From Lamellibrachia satsuma (Eukaryota; Annelida; Polychaeta; Sabellida; Siboglinidae), in contig BSQZ01000001.1 in the NCBI GenBank assembly GCA_033239005.1, positions 18,137,500 through 18,201,499 of the forward strand: DNA of 64,000 nucleotides, in the 5' to 3' direction. Made by a program: the position numbers and the translations under genes. Position 1 is the stretch's first letter. Every line of letters begins with the position of its first letter. Below, one piece after another: positions 18,385 to 44,189 of the stretch. The notes under the pieces are model-generated. The model searched no databases. It was not told the origin of the DNA and saw only the letters and a program-made list of their open reading frames with translations.

Positions 18385-19512
18385 CCAGCAAGAGGTATTC
18401 CATTTATTCGCGATAATACCAAATGACCCAGCTCCTATGAACTGAAGAATAACAATATACTAACTGACCAGTACAACGTGTGCATTAATACACTGACTCG
18501 AATTCAATCTCATCATGTTCCCCTTTCTTTCTATCGCTACCCTAACAACTGACATCCCCTTTCTTGCTCCCTCTTTGTCCCCGTCAGCTCACATCCCACG
18601 TGCCGATGCTTATGATTCCATGACTCAGTTGTTAATATACAGACCGGTGCCAATTTAGGAAATCTTAAACTCTGTAGGAATTGTTTAGTAAAGTGTAACA
18701 CAGACGCCCAATCAAATCACCCTAAAACCAACTGTTATTATTACATAAACATTCCTACGGGACCTTTTTTAGGCATGTTATATTTGGATTTTGGCTCCAG
18801 TTTATTGGGGCCAATTAGGGACTTAGGAGCATACATTAATAAGACCAAATATTTTCCTTTACGAATATGTATAATTTGTACAATTGTCAATCAAAGTTCA
18901 GGGTTGTGCCTTTGTTGATTGACGGCAAATTTGTTTGCCTGCCAAAAGTGACAATATTTATGACTAGGAAAAGTTTGTGGTCCGACCGACCGACCGACCG
19001 ACCGACCGAACGATCGAACGACAGACCGAACGACCGACCGACCGACCGACCGACCGACCGACCGACCGACCGACCGACCGACCGACCGACCGACCGACCG
19101 ACCGACCGACCGACCGACCGACCGACCGACCGACCGACCGACCGACCGACCGACCGACCGACCGACCGACCGACCGACCGACCGACCGACCGACCGACCG
19201 ACCGACCGACCGACCGACCGACCGACCGACCGACCGACCGACCGACCGACCGACCGACCGACCGACCGACCGACCGACCGACCGACCGACCGACCGACCG
19301 ACCGACCGACCGACCGACCGACCGACCGACCGACCGACCGACCGACCGACCGACCGACCGACCGACCGACCGACCGACCGACCGACCGACCGACCGACCG
19401 ACCGACCGACCGACCGACCGAATGACCGAACGACCGATCGACCGACCGAACGAACGAACGAACGAACGGACGACCGACCGTCATATAGTTACTCACGAGA
19501 ATGCTGAGGAAG
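18385..19512 (-). pseudogene. MS4A-like pseudogene D (exon 2 and a stub of exon 1)
   Basis: 18385-18441 matches exon 2 of gene C (reads as FIGAGSFGIIANKWNTSCW) with a good acceptor, but the donor GT has become TT. 19497-19512 keeps the last 16 nt of exon 1 and its GTGAGT donor, and is then replaced at 19513 by Gypsy sequence. The intron between them (18442-19496) matches intron 1 of gene C, including a (CCGA)n array. Exons 3-6 are absent: intron 2 runs into the 36-bp satellite and then into the 41-bp satellite of block A. It cannot make a normal product. Confidence 0.8.
18983..19480. repeat. (CCGA)n array in intron 1 of pseudogene D
   Basis: Tetranucleotide repeat, about 120 units, with CGAA and ACAGA variants at both ends. 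Confidence 0.95.
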
Positions 19513-19692
19513 TAAGCTTTGTTTCGTCCCTGTTTACGTTTCATCGATTCAGCTATCACTGTAATGTTCCGTGTAGTTGTTTGACGCGGTTTCAGACGTT
19601 TCAACGGGAACCGTAGCTTTCGACCAACCATCAACTCTGCTGGGGTACGCTGTGTTAGCGCGTGTGGTGTCGATCGGTACGTTTGCAATATC
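19513..19692 (-). mobile_element. Short Gypsy integrase piece joined to MS4A exon 1 D
   Basis: Identical apart from a few bases to 30274-30453, and overlapping in content with 20228-20370 nearby. It reads RSTPHALTQRTPAELMVGRK. The right edge joins a dispersed repeat that also occurs at 29445. Confidence 0.75.
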
Positions 19693-20110
19693 GTCCTGTG
19701 GATTATAGTAGGAGACGTCCCGGAATCGAGAACCAGGTTGTTATTGGCGGAACTTTGTATGATTCATAAGAAGAGATTACTTACAGAGGCCGCGATGACG
19801 CATACACCCAGCGGCATGCTATGCTAGTAACAATATAAAGTTGGATAACTTGATAATAAGGAAAAACACACAGTCATATTTATTCCCAAAGTTGGCGGAG
19901 CGTCGTTGAACTCTGAAACCGAGGTTCGTGACGTCACTTGTCAATCAATGATCATAATAAAAACAACATATTTCCCTCTCCTCCCATCTTCTTCTTTCTC
20001 CTCCTCCTCCTCCTCCTCCTCCTCCTCCTCCTCCTCTTCTTCTAGCCAGTATCATTTTCAGTCCAACAACGAATTAATGTCTACGAACGTGTTCTTTTAA
20101 AATTGCGATT
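19693..20110. repeat. Dispersed repeat, second copy, between two Gypsy pieces
   Basis: Nearly identical to 29445-29870, including the (CTC)n tract. Confidence 0.75.
19997..20044. repeat. (CTC)n microsatellite, with a copy at 29753-29790
   Basis: Part of the dispersed repeat shared by 19693-20110 and 29445-29870. Confidence 0.9.
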
Positions 20111-20125
20111 AAAGCATCAACTGAA

Positions 20126-21048
20126 GATACGACTACGACTTTTCCTGTTTATGTTTTCGGTCGTTTCGTCTGCACCCAGTCTCCAAATTTCATCGGCGTG
20201 TGGCGTGAGTGACGTCGTTTGTCGGTGTAAGCTTTGTTTCGTCCCTATTTACGTTTCATCGATTCAGCTATCACTGTAATGTTCAGTGTAGTTGTTTGAC
20301 GCGGTTTCAGACGTTTCAACGGGAACCGTAGCTTTCGACCAACCATCAACTCTGCTGGGGTACGCTTGCAGTATCGTTCGTACTGCGTCTGTGAACGTTT
20401 TCCCCTCCTTGAGATGCGCACCAAGACTCTCTTTGATGACACGATTCAACCTCTCCACTCCTCCGTTGCACTGAAGGTTATGCAGTGCGCTACGCCAGTG
20501 TTCGATGCCGAGTTTCTGCAGGAACATTTCAAATTCGCTTGACACGAACTGTGGTCCGTTGTCGCTTTGCAACAGAACTTCGAGTATTCTCAATCGGGAA
20601 AACAGTTCTTTCATGATCTGAATGATGGCGGAAGACGACACCGCGCAGGTTGCAACTATCTCTGACCATTTCCAGTGTACATCGTGTACCACAGCAAAAA
20701 AACAAACTTTGACTGTGGGGTGCAGCCTGCACCTCGGTGAAAATATCTATTTGAATATGTTGGCATGGTTTCTCAGGCCAAGGCATGGGTTGAAGTGGTG
20801 GTTGTGTTGGCTTCATCGATTTTTCACACACTGCACATCCGTCAGTGTTTGAGGAAAGTTTCGATGTGGCGATCAATTGCAGGCCACCATACGGTAGTGC
20901 GATATCGCTGCCTAGTTCGTACGATCCCTGGATGAACCTCGTGGACCATGTGCAGTACCTTCCGTTGAAGTGACGTAGGGATAACAGCACGAATGCAACG
21001 CGACACTCAGACGTCATCGAACAGAGATAGTTCGTATATCAGCCGGAA
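20126..21048 (-). mobile_element. Gypsy integrase fragment, same family (locus 1)
   Basis: Matches 30167-31120. The integrase core reads QSDNGPQFVSSEFE and NGGVERLNRVIKESLG (ORF 20692-20264). About 30 nt are deleted near 20367 relative to locus 2. No LTRs. Confidence 0.75.
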
Positions 21049-21049
21049 A

Positions 21050-21970
21050 TTGTAATACCGTTGAGGTTGTCAAAAAACGATTACCGACCGCAACACGGTA
21101 AACATTAGTAAAGGTTTATTTACACTTTATCGTAAGTTCTCAGAAGTTGCTGCTTTGTGTAGCACATGTAGTACCTGGAGCCAATGGAGTTAATTGAGTT
21201 AGCATAATTAGCTTGGAAGTGCACAACTGTACAAGAATTGTTTGGAGGAGTTATTACAATGCATTCGCAGCTGCGTTTCTTAGACGGTGAGTTAGCATTT
21301 AGAACACAGCCACCAAACAACTAAATGGGCATTTTTGTCGTGATGCTGTTACACGTGGTATGGCGCCTCTCAAAGGTGTTTGACTGGGCAGCATTCAACG
21401 GTGCGTCGTAGTCGTGTTGACTCACACGTTGCATATTAACTGATCTGAAAATACTGTGACCTAAAATATATGCATCGCAAAATTAGAAAGAGTTTATGTT
21501 ATAAAGACTATTTGAAAACGTTGACGCTTTAAATAAACGACTGAATGATACTTTCGTTATCGATTGATAGGCAAATGCATCAAAATATTGAACTGTTTAC
21601 ATTTTCGTAATTGCGAAACGGTATCAGCATTCGTTTTACATGCAGTTGTATCGTCGTTTCAAAATAAAATTTAAAATCTTATCAAAAGTGCATATTCTAT
21701 ATATCTAGAAATTACAATTCACATGGTGGCAACCCAAAATGTAAATATGATTGGGAGCTTACTGCAAGATACATTCTAACCATTCTTAAGGCAAACATAA
21801 AGCACGTCTGGTTGAAATGTGTAGTAGTACATACATTTACACTTGCTTTGTGTGAAATACAATTGTTCGCTTTGGCTTAACAATACATTACTTATTTGAG
21901 CGGCGATACATAATGGACTAAGTAATCCTCTTGGATAAAACAGTGGCAGTTCGCTGAATGTTGGCTGGGT
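21050..21970. other. No gene seen
   Basis: Unique sequence between the Gypsy fragment and the last exon of gene C. It may include the 3' UTR of gene C, but no clear AATAAA was found close to the stop. Confidence 0.4.
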
Positions 21971-22031
21971 TCCCTTCAGGCGTCGATGAACTCTTGTGGA
22001 ACTATTCCCGACGTCATCTTCTGTCTGCCTT

Positions 22032-28584
<6,553 letters not shown>

Positions 28585-28599
28585 GTTTGCCTAGTCTAA

Positions 28600-29140
28600 T
28601 GTTACTCTGCCAACTCAACCGATCAAAATGCCGATAGAATCAATGCATCACCGGGTCTATTCAACGTGGGTCAACAAACATAGGTCGAATATGCTTTGCG
28701 TTTTGCCAGTCATAATCGAGCCCCTGATGTGTTTTGACTGGGCCGCGCAACTTCTAACCACGCACGCTCATAGCTGATGTATTTTGTTGACTCATTTTCC
28801 GTAGGGTGCTTATGTAGCCATCGGGGGGGGGGGGGTTGCTGGACTGTTTAGGCGTGGCTGTTGTCAAAGGATAGGGCCTAGACACAGCTCCACTTCTTGT
28901 AATTTCACTTTGGACCAACTAATCTGCTTGTTCGTCCTTCGCGAAGCCAAAAATAACCCTTTTAGTCATATTCATCATGATCATGGTCATCACGATCATC
29001 ATGATCATAATCATCATCCAATGTTGCTATTGTGTTGGTTTAGATGTATTCGTAAATGGCTGCTCCAATCCGCGGCCGGAATATTGTTCCCCGTGCGGGA
29101 CAAGACACAGTAGATGACAGGTGGCTCGTGATTTATAAAT
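28600..29140. other. No gene seen; presumed upstream region of gene C
   Basis: Contains a G run (28829-28841) and an ATCATGATCATGG... low-complexity tract (28970-29020). No TATA box or other element can be assigned with confidence. Confidence 0.4.
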
Positions 29141-29142
29141 AA

Positions 29143-29160
29143 ATTTGATTTGATTTGATT
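29143..29160 (+). repeat. (TTTGA)n tail, possibly of a LINE or SINE
   Basis: A short TTTGATTTGATTTGATT tail follows ATAAATAA. The preceding 100-150 bp may be the 3' end of a retroposon, but I see no diagnostic coding sequence. Confidence 0.35.
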
Positions 29161-29384
29161 AACAGTTGGTGTCAAATCACTTATGGCTTCTCCTGATATA
29201 ATTATCAACATGTCATTGTTACAGTTACTAATTAATTAATTAATTAAAATATGCATCAGTTACTGGCCGCAGCGTTATGTACAACATATTAAAGCACACC
29301 GGTTAAATACCATATGTTGTCCCGATTGTAATGAATAGCAACAATATAAAAAACTTATTTAAGCGGAAACTATTGCAGTAACGC

Positions 29385-29870
29385 CATTATGACTATTACC
29401 AAATCAACCTGTTTTCTTTCGAACGTAAAAGCTTCGGCACTCGCCGTCCTGTGGATTATAGTAGGAGACGTCCCGGAATCGAGAACCAGGCTGTTATTGG
29501 CGGAACTTTGTATGATTCATAAGAAGAGATTACTTACAGAGGCCGCGATGACGCATACACCCAGCGGCATGCTATGCTAGTAACAATATAAAGTTGGATA
29601 ACTTGATAATAAGGAAAAACACACAGTCATATTTATTCCCAAAGTTGGCGGAGCGTCGTTGAACTCTGAAACCGAGGCTCGTGACGTCACTTGTCAATCA
29701 ATGATCATAATAAAAACAACATATTTCCCTCTCTTCCCATCTTCTTCTTTCTCCTCCTCCTCCTCCTCCTCCTCTTCTTCTTCTTCTTCTAGCCAGTATC
29801 ATTTTCAGTCCAACAACGAATTAATGTATACGAACGTGTTCTTTTAAAATTGCGATTAAAGCATCAATTG
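29385..29870. repeat. Dispersed repeat carrying the GDVPE reading (plus-strand copy)
   Basis: The plus strand reads CFLSNVKASA, IIVGDVPES and LLLAELCMIHKKRLLTEAAM. 19693-20110 is a near-identical copy of the part from 29445 on. Minus-strand relatives occur at 60180-59990 and 60960-60780. It is a repeat family, not shown to be a gene. Confidence 0.6.
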
Positions 29871-29929
29871 AAAATTACTTTTACTTTTAAAGTCACCTAT
29901 AATTTAAGTGTCAACACATGATCACCTAA

Positions 29930-32055
29930 GACGTCTGGTAGTCTTCGGTGTATCTAGGCGAGCGCGTGTTTCGTCTGGACGCAGGTAAGGCGGGTCACCA
30001 AGTTGTCGAGCAGGTAGACCTTCAACGTCAACATCATGTAATGTTTCTTCCGCTAGCCGATTTGGAGGACTCACTTGGCGCGACCGTTTCTATCGCCGCG
30101 AGTTCCGGCGTGAACCATGTTCAAGCACGAAGGTGTTTGGCCCAGCTTTTTTGGCGATCTTCATAGGATACGACTACGACTTTTCCTGTTTATGTTTTCG
30201 GGTAAGTCGTTTCGTCTGCACCCAGTCTCCAAATTTCATCGACGTGTGGCGTGAGTGACGTCGTTTGTCGGTGTAAGCTTTGTTTCGTCCCTGTTTACGT
30301 TTCATCGATTCAGCTATCACTGTAATGTTCGGTGTAGTTGTTTGACGCGGTTTCAGACGTTTCAACGGGAACCGTAGCTTTCGACCAACCATCAACTCTG
30401 CTGGGGTACGCTGTGTTAGCGCGTGTGGTGTCGATCGGTACGTTTGCAATATCGTTCGTACTGCATCCGTGAACGTTTCCCCTCCTTGAGTTGCGCACCA
30501 AGACTCTCTTTGATGACACGATTCAACCTCTCCACTCCTCCGTTGCACTGAAGGTTATGCAGTGCGCTACGTCAGTGTTCGATGCCGAGATTCTGAAGGA
30601 ACATTTCAAATTCGCTTGACACGAACTGTGGTCCGTTGTCGCTTTGCAGCAGAACTTCGGGTATTCTCCATCGAGAAAACAGTTCTTTCATGATCTGAAT
30701 GATGGCGGAAGACGTCACCGTGCTGGTTGCAACTATCTCTGACCATTTCGAGTTACATTGTGTACCACAACGAAAAACCTTTGACTGTGTGTGCAGCTTG
30801 CACCTCGGTGAAAATGTCTATTTGAATCTGTTGGCATGGTTTATCAGGCCAAGGCATGGGTTGAAGTGGTGGTTGTGTTGGCATCATCGATTTTTTCACA
30901 CACTGCACATCCGTCAGTGTTTGAGGAAAGTTTCGATGTGGTGATCAATTGCAGGCCACCATACGGTATTGCGATATCGCTGCTTAGTTCGTACGATCCC
31001 TGGATGACCCTCGTGGGCCATGTGCAGTACCTTCTGTTGAAGTGACATAGGGATGACAGCAAGAATGCCACGCGACACTCAGACGTCATCGAACACAGAT
31101 AGTTCGTATCTCAGCCGGAAGTAAGATTACAAGCCAGTAGGTGGGTGCCAGGGCCAACCATTCTGGATGAAGTGACGGACTTGCGTCAATGTGACATCGT
31201 TGGAAGAAGCAGCCTTCAACTCGAGTGCAACGATGTTGTCCAACTCGACTTCCATTACACAGTCATCTGTCATCGACAAACACATTTCATATTTGACAAG
31301 TCTGCTACATGGTTCTTCGACCCTGCAGTGTACTGAATATTAAAGTCATACTGATGAAGACGATCAGACCATCAACGGATTCACAATGGCCTGTGCTAGA
31401 GCCGTATGTATCCAAGAGAGAGTCGAGTGCCTCGTGATCAGTCCTTAGCGTGAACTTTCTACCGAAGAGATTTACATGCCAATGCTCGCATGCAAAGATT
31501 ACACGCCAATGCTTCACGTTCGCCTGTCGAGTCCTTCCTTTCTGCTGCGCAAGAATTGTAGCATATATGATTGTGTGTTTAAGTGTACGGAACGCTTGGT
31601 CTTGCTGTCCATTCCCACGGGACATCTTTGCAGAGTAATCGTCTTAGTGGCTCGGCAGTGTCCGCGTAGGGAGGGACGAATTTCAGATAGAAATTCGTTG
31701 TGCCCAGAAACGACTTCTTTCGCACCGGACGGTTGTGGAAGCTCCTCAATGGTCTTCACATTTGAGTACAATGGTGGAACACCCTGGGATGGCAGGTGGT
31801 AACCCACAAACTCAATTTCCGCTCTGGGAAGCTGACATTTGTCCGGATTCAGCGTGATGTGATACTTAGCCAGTCGTTTGTCGCGCGTGTCCTTCGTGCG
31901 CCGTGGATGACAATGTTATCTAGGAGGTTGATGCAACCATCTATTCCGCTGAGTACAGAAGATATCATCTTCTGGAAGGCACTTGGGGCTAAGCTCTGTC
32001 TATACGGCATCCGGGGGTATTGGAAAACCCCCTCATGAGCGAAGAATACCGTCAA
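29930..32055 (-). mobile_element. Gypsy fragment, second family (locus 2)
   Basis: From 32055 leftwards: RT (FFAHEGVFQYPRMPY; the catalytic box reads LLDNIVIHG, so one Asp of LDD is Asn), RNase H (LRTDHEALDSLLDT, about 31440), the integrase zinc region (about 31000-30850), the integrase core (DNGPQF and GGVERLNRV equivalents near 30650-30500) and the C-terminal domain to about 29930. Many frameshifts. No LTRs were found. The RT end stops at a perfect hairpin at 32056-32089. Confidence 0.75.
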
Positions 32056-32089
32056 GTACCTCGCATCTTGTCTACAAGATGCGAGGTAC
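32056..32089. repeat. Perfect hairpin, 16-bp arms and 2-nt loop
   Basis: The arm GTACCTCGCATCTTGT (32056-32071) and its exact reverse complement (32074-32089) enclose CT. It sits at the truncated RT end of the Gypsy fragment. Confidence 0.9.
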
Positions 32090-32580
32090 AGTGGAGTGGA
32101 GGAACTCGGCAGACAGTTACGTAATTGTCGGCAGTGGATATTTATCTGGACTTGTTGACTTCTTTCAGGTCAACACACTGTCGTATTTCACCATACCAGA
32201 ACATGGATTCAAATCGCACTTTTGATTGTGACGAATATGTTTGGTTACGCGGAATATGGGTAACCAATGAACTTACTTCTCAAGCCACGTCATTAGAATA
32301 TTTTTTTCAGTTTATAGGAATCATTCAAACCAACTTTAAACATCGACAAGTCACACAATAATATAAACTAAATTGCCGACGCTAATGTTTTGGTCGCGGT
32401 TCGAATTCCATAAGAGTAAACTTGTATTAGTAATTTTTTATTTTAGGCGACCCATTATTTTGCATAAAACTGTTAGAAACTTATTTTCGTTATCCAAAAC
32501 ACACATAATGCATGAAATTAATTATGCATGTAAATATGAAATAATCTGATCAGTGATGCTATCTGACGGCGGTCAAGAGT
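32090..32580. other. No gene seen
   Basis: Unique sequence between the Gypsy hairpin and the left edge of block B. Confidence 0.4.
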
Positions 32581-34242
32581 CCTCAGTTAAGTTGGCCACA
32601 CAATAGTTTGTTGTTCGAAATGTTCAGTATTCTGGCTGTAGACTTTGTGTTCATTAACATGTACTATTTCGGTGCCATTTCATTTTTCATGAGCTGCAAA
32701 ACCTGTGTGCACACTTTCACCCTCAACAAAACCATGCATGCACCCTTGTCCAAAATCAGGATTCACATATCTCCTATATTGGTCATACCACAATTGCTGT
32801 ACGTTTTCAATAAAGTTCTGTCCCAGATTGGTGGGTGCATCTTCAAATATTCCTATGATGAATTGTGTATTTACTTGGATTCTATGAAGCACTACATACA
32901 CACTTATGTAGGTTGTGCATGACATTATATGGAGACTGTGACCGTTTTAGCTATTGGGAGACTTCGAAATCTCCATGTCCCGATGGTACACCTGGCTAGT
33001 TGATGAGAATGCAAATCATATTCCTGACGCAAATGTTATCCAAACTAAATAACGCCTTAGATGTATGAATGGTATAATACGTAATCACTAGATGACAGCA
33101 CATCATTCTCACCAGAAGATCAGTCATATATCGCCAAGCAAACCATGAGTGTATAAAGGTACAAGAAGGGTGAGGAGGGGGGGGTTACTTTGTACATGTC
33201 AGTGCTGTTATCATTACTGCACAAACATGACGACAATGTAATTGGGTCGACTATGGTTTCTTTATAAAGGATTTACCCTCAAACACAGCTAACATGGGCA
33301 ATAACATGATAAAATACTTTACATGAGATTAATGAATTTAAGCCCAAATATCAGGTTACAGTTTGTGCGGTTACCCTAGAATTTAGACAGTTTCCGATCT
33401 GACAATATTTAGCCAAAACCGACAGGTGTTCATATCATTTATATATCGCAATGCACGTATACATCAATGGCCCTATCCTCTTTTTATAGTTATAATGCCT
33501 TTTAGCAATGTATGTAGAGACTGCAGATTAACTAGAGTTATAAACAAATGTCCAGGGTGTGTTGAGAGTACAGAGGATGAACAGGGAGTTAAATAATGGT
33601 TCCACTTAATAACACATTCTGTCGTTCTATCACAAAAGGAACCCCGGAGTGATGAATGATTATTTTATAGATCGAAAAAGCCCAGTATGACATTTTCCAC
33701 ACTGTCATAACTACACATCAAAACGGCTGCACGATACTTTCTATCAACATTCTGGGAAATTAACACTAATAGAACTCTAAAAGAATATACCTCAATGTGT
33801 TGATGTATGTATGTTGTATGTTTACTTAGGATCATAATTTTTAGATATTGTGATTCCATTCGATATGCAATACATTGCTACAAGTGCATATCGAACTTGA
33901 TAACAGATTCAAAGTATGCAGTATGCAAAGCTATCTTGAAAGGTATCTTAGATGTTGAGTTTACAATGAGTTCATGTTATATGTTCCAGGTGGACACAAC
34001 TCGATTAAAAAAAATAAAAACAATTATACAAATTCTAAAGGGTGTGTTATAAGCTTGAATCCGTGACCTCGAGTCGAAATAGTGTTTTTTTAAATAGGGT
34101 TATCACAATATATGAGGTTACTTCCAATTACATTGACATGCAATATAGTATATACCAAGACTCTCTTGTTTTAAATGGTGAAGTCTTTGTAGGTAACCAT
34201 GATTGCGCGTAAAGAACCGTTGCATATTATCTAACTGGTCAT

Positions 34243-35168
34243 TCAACGCCAAGTATTGAAATATGCCTTAACGTTAGCAGTATAAAAACAGTAGAAAATA
34301 ACATTGATTGTGATGTAAGCTTTGCACCAAATAGACGAAATGTGCTTCTTAAATAAACAATGACCATCAACTAACACATCGAGATCTCGGCAATCATTAA
34401 AGAGCTGCACCCATGTCAGGTGGTAAGTAGTCGGGGTGTTGTTTCCAGTCAGTACACAACATTTATGCTCACCTACTTGAAGCTGCCACCGCTCGGCCCA
34501 CACCATGACTTCATTAAGGCATTCTTGCATAATGGGCTGTTCGGGAACATCCAATAAATCACTGGATAATTGAGTGTCATCAGCGTAAAAGCATGCATTG
34601 GTGTTAGCAGTCAGGTGGTCGTCAGGTAGATCGCTTACATGCAAAATAAATAGTAGGGGACCGGTGTATGAGCAACGCGGGACACCAGACGAGACATCTG
34701 TATAACCTGAAAACGTTTAACCTAATTTGACTCGTTGTTTGCGATTGCATAAGAAACTGGTGAACCATTGCAAAATGTTGCCGCATATTCCATACTTTGG
34801 TAATTTGTATAATAATTGAGGATGAGGCACCTTGTCAAACGCTTTAGAAATGTCGTGTCAACGAACCGTTTTGTGTCTATAGCCTTAACCCACAAACTTC
34901 TGGAGTTCAGTAGCAGCAGCTCTGTGGATCGCCTTTTGACAAAACCATATTGAGCATCTGTATTTAGATGACTTCGGTACAGATGGTAATTTATGTTGTC
35001 AGTTAATATTCGTTCAAACAAACTGACCATGACTTGTAGTATGCTAATGGGGCGGTAATTACCTGCCTGCGATGCCACTCCTTTCATATAGACAGGAGAG
35101 ATCTTGACAGATTTCCAAAGCGAAGGACATGTACCGTTGATGAGTGACATTTTGAAAGTATTATACAA
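34243..35168 (-). pseudogene. LINE reverse transcriptase relic (block B)
   Basis: Same relic as in block A, but it keeps CFYADDTQLSSD (about 34596-34561). ORFs 35168-34722 and 34644-34243 hold the palm, fingers and thumb parts. It was already degenerate before the A/B duplication. Confidence 0.75.
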
Positions 35169-36343
35169 TGAGGTACACAGTTCATACGAAAGGCATTTTT
35201 TTAACAGCGGATGGTTATGCCATCCGGGCTACGGCTGATCTTAATAGGCAGCCTGATTGGGCTACACATACTGCTTCCTAGGGAAGACAGTGTTGCACCA
35301 ATCTCATACAGATTACATTAATATAATTAATAGTCGTACTGATATTACAAGCATTCATTGCATAGTTCAAAACAATGGGTGGCCATTTAATAAATGTTAA
35401 CAGTGGCGCCACACGGTGGACCATGATTTGTTATTGTTATTAATGTGTCATTGTTCTGACTTCATCTAAATTTATTTGTATATATATATGGAAACAAAAT
35501 TTGCAAATAACATCACAACACAATAAATGAACTACTGCGTGTTTATTTTTAATACAGCAAGCAACAAGCAGCGTGCGTGAACATGAAAGTACATTTTCAG
35601 ATGTCTGACTAACCTCATTATAGTGAAATATTGGAATTTTTTAGTATTAGCATATTGATACACCACTACACAACGACAACAATTAAAGCGTAACATATTG
35701 AGTTCGTTAATTATACTTATCTTAACGGAACAAAAATAATGTGTTCTCGCCAATAAATGCATAAAAACTAAATTAATAACAAAAGTTTTTGTTAATGCAA
35801 ATACTATGTCAAATATTGCAATTTAAAATCATGTATACAAGTGAAATACCACCGCTTATTTACGTTCAGCTTTTCATCAAAATGTTAGCCAATGTGAAAC
35901 TTTTGCGCACATCATGAATACAATAATAACTTACTTTATTATCTCTTTTTAACGGTTGTGTTCAAGAAACATAGAAGATGAGCAAGCGATATGGCCACAC
36001 GTGTCTTCTTGGATATGTTGACGGCTCATAATACGAAGCCAGAAGTGCCAAGAAGGGGAAGGAGATCTGTTTCCAATTAATATCCTATTTCTTTTTTTTA
36101 TAATTTCCTTCTTTTTCAAACAATTCTACATTTTCTATAACAAGTGGTTACACCATGCATATGAGACCATGATTGTTCCAAATATTTCCTTAATGCTTAA
36201 TTTCATCTCTAGCAGGAGAATCTACTTCCTCCTCATTCGTTATTTGGCACTTCTTTGAAGCAGATATCTCGTTGAGTTGCTGTCCTTATGACCAGGCCGC
36301 TGAAGTGGTCCAGGCGATTCACCCACCATCCTCCAGTTGTCGC

Positions 36344-42790
<6,447 letters not shown>

Positions 42791-43540
42791 GTTTGCGATC
42801 CTGCTTCGTAGAGACTGGGAACACTGCGTACCTGCGTAACTGCGTCACTTGAAATAACGAGTGATCGAATGACGCTGGTGAGTGAGTCCTAGGTGGCAGC
42901 ACGGCTGCTTTCCATACATTAACATAAGTGGACAATGCACTACCGACTATACTCAAAAACATGTTATGCGACAGCACGTCTGTTTTGATGTGCACGTTGG
43001 CATTTTTTGTCCAACTCTTTTCAGATTCGTATTTGCATAACTACGACCCCGCCAAATTCACCGTCTTCGTTCGCGGTAGCCTAATGGGAACGGCGTTCTA
43101 TCTTCATCACTGCCAGTGCAATAAAAACGTGGCTCTTTCTGAAACATCCCCCGCCAAGCATCGGTGAACAGAAAAACGACCCGCTTGGATATTTATTGAG
43201 TGTCCATTATGGGGCAAGTCTCAAAACGGCACTTTCAGTCGTCAAGAGAAGACACAATTATAGAACCAAAATCGCAATTTACTAACTGCTCAGATTACTG
43301 CTATATTTACGTGAAAGTTCAGGGTCATAGGGGTCATAGGGGTCATAGGGGGAATGCGGATAAGATCGCGCACGTAACGCTCAGTTGCGCATAAAAGTGA
43401 AACGATGTAGCGAAAACTCACAACATTTGCATGAGGCGAAGAACATTTATTCATGCTTACATTAGACTTAGTTTTACCGAAGAAGGTTAATAATTATAAT
43501 AGTTACTGACTGATTAGTCAATTTCTCCAAATGCGCGCTC

Positions 43541-43945
43541 TTAGACGGTCAGCCGTCTAAGATCGAACGCGACCCAGTCTAAAAGCGCGCACATTCTATA
43601 CGGTCCGCAAGGCAGTGTTGTATTGCTGCAAACAATGGATGTTCGTGAGAACTGCCTGACACGCAGCCCATGTGTATAATTTGGAAAACCGAAGGACTCC
43701 ACAATAATTGAGTGAACGAATGACGCCGGCGAGTGAGTCGTATGTGACAGCACGGCTGTAGTGCCGCAGTACTACATTTGAACATGACAATCTCCGTTGC
43801 CACATTTGCCTTCCTGCTAGGGAATGGGGACACCTGCGTGCCAGCGTCACTTGAAATAGGGAGTGACCCAGTTTCACCGGTGACTGATTATCTGGTATGT
43901 GGCCGCACCGTTGGCTTGCATATATTAACATATATTAACATAAGT
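43541..43945 (-). pseudogene. Relic of an MS4A-like exon 1 start and upstream region (block B)
   Basis: This is the duplicate of the block A relic at 15433-15840 and is almost identical to it. The GTG that replaces the start codon is at about 43803. It shows that the relic predates the A/B duplication. Confidence 0.4.
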
Positions 43946-44189
43946 AGGTAGCGCACCAACGACTCTTCACTGAAGACGAATGCGGCACTGAGTCGACATG
44001 GAAATGAAATCAACTATGCTCACTAGACGGTCACATATGCTACTTAATGCTATGAATATGTTATTTTTGTATTTTTCGAGTAGTGCCACAGTATTACATT
44101 CGTACACGACGAACACAACCAATGAATATATGACACGCAATTATTGCATTCCCAGTCTTACAGAACAAATACGCTTCTGCGTCCATATT

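Noticed and set aside
16696..18416. Open frames up to 373 codons (FTGADDHQGWCS, KGGVASLGQ, PSEATPPL)
   Set aside because: Artefact of the stop-free 36-bp satellite, open on both strands in several phases.
18867..19688. DRPTDRPT and VGRSVGRS frames
   Set aside because: Translation of (CCGA)n. Similar frames at 27874-28461 begin in a real MS4A exon but are only intronic after 28384.
29545..29590. Minus-strand exon look-alike with AG acceptor and GTAAGT donor (MPLGVCVIAAS), also at 19795
   Set aside because: It lies in a dispersed repeat with other copies outside the gene cluster, and the plus-strand reading of the repeat is the conserved one.
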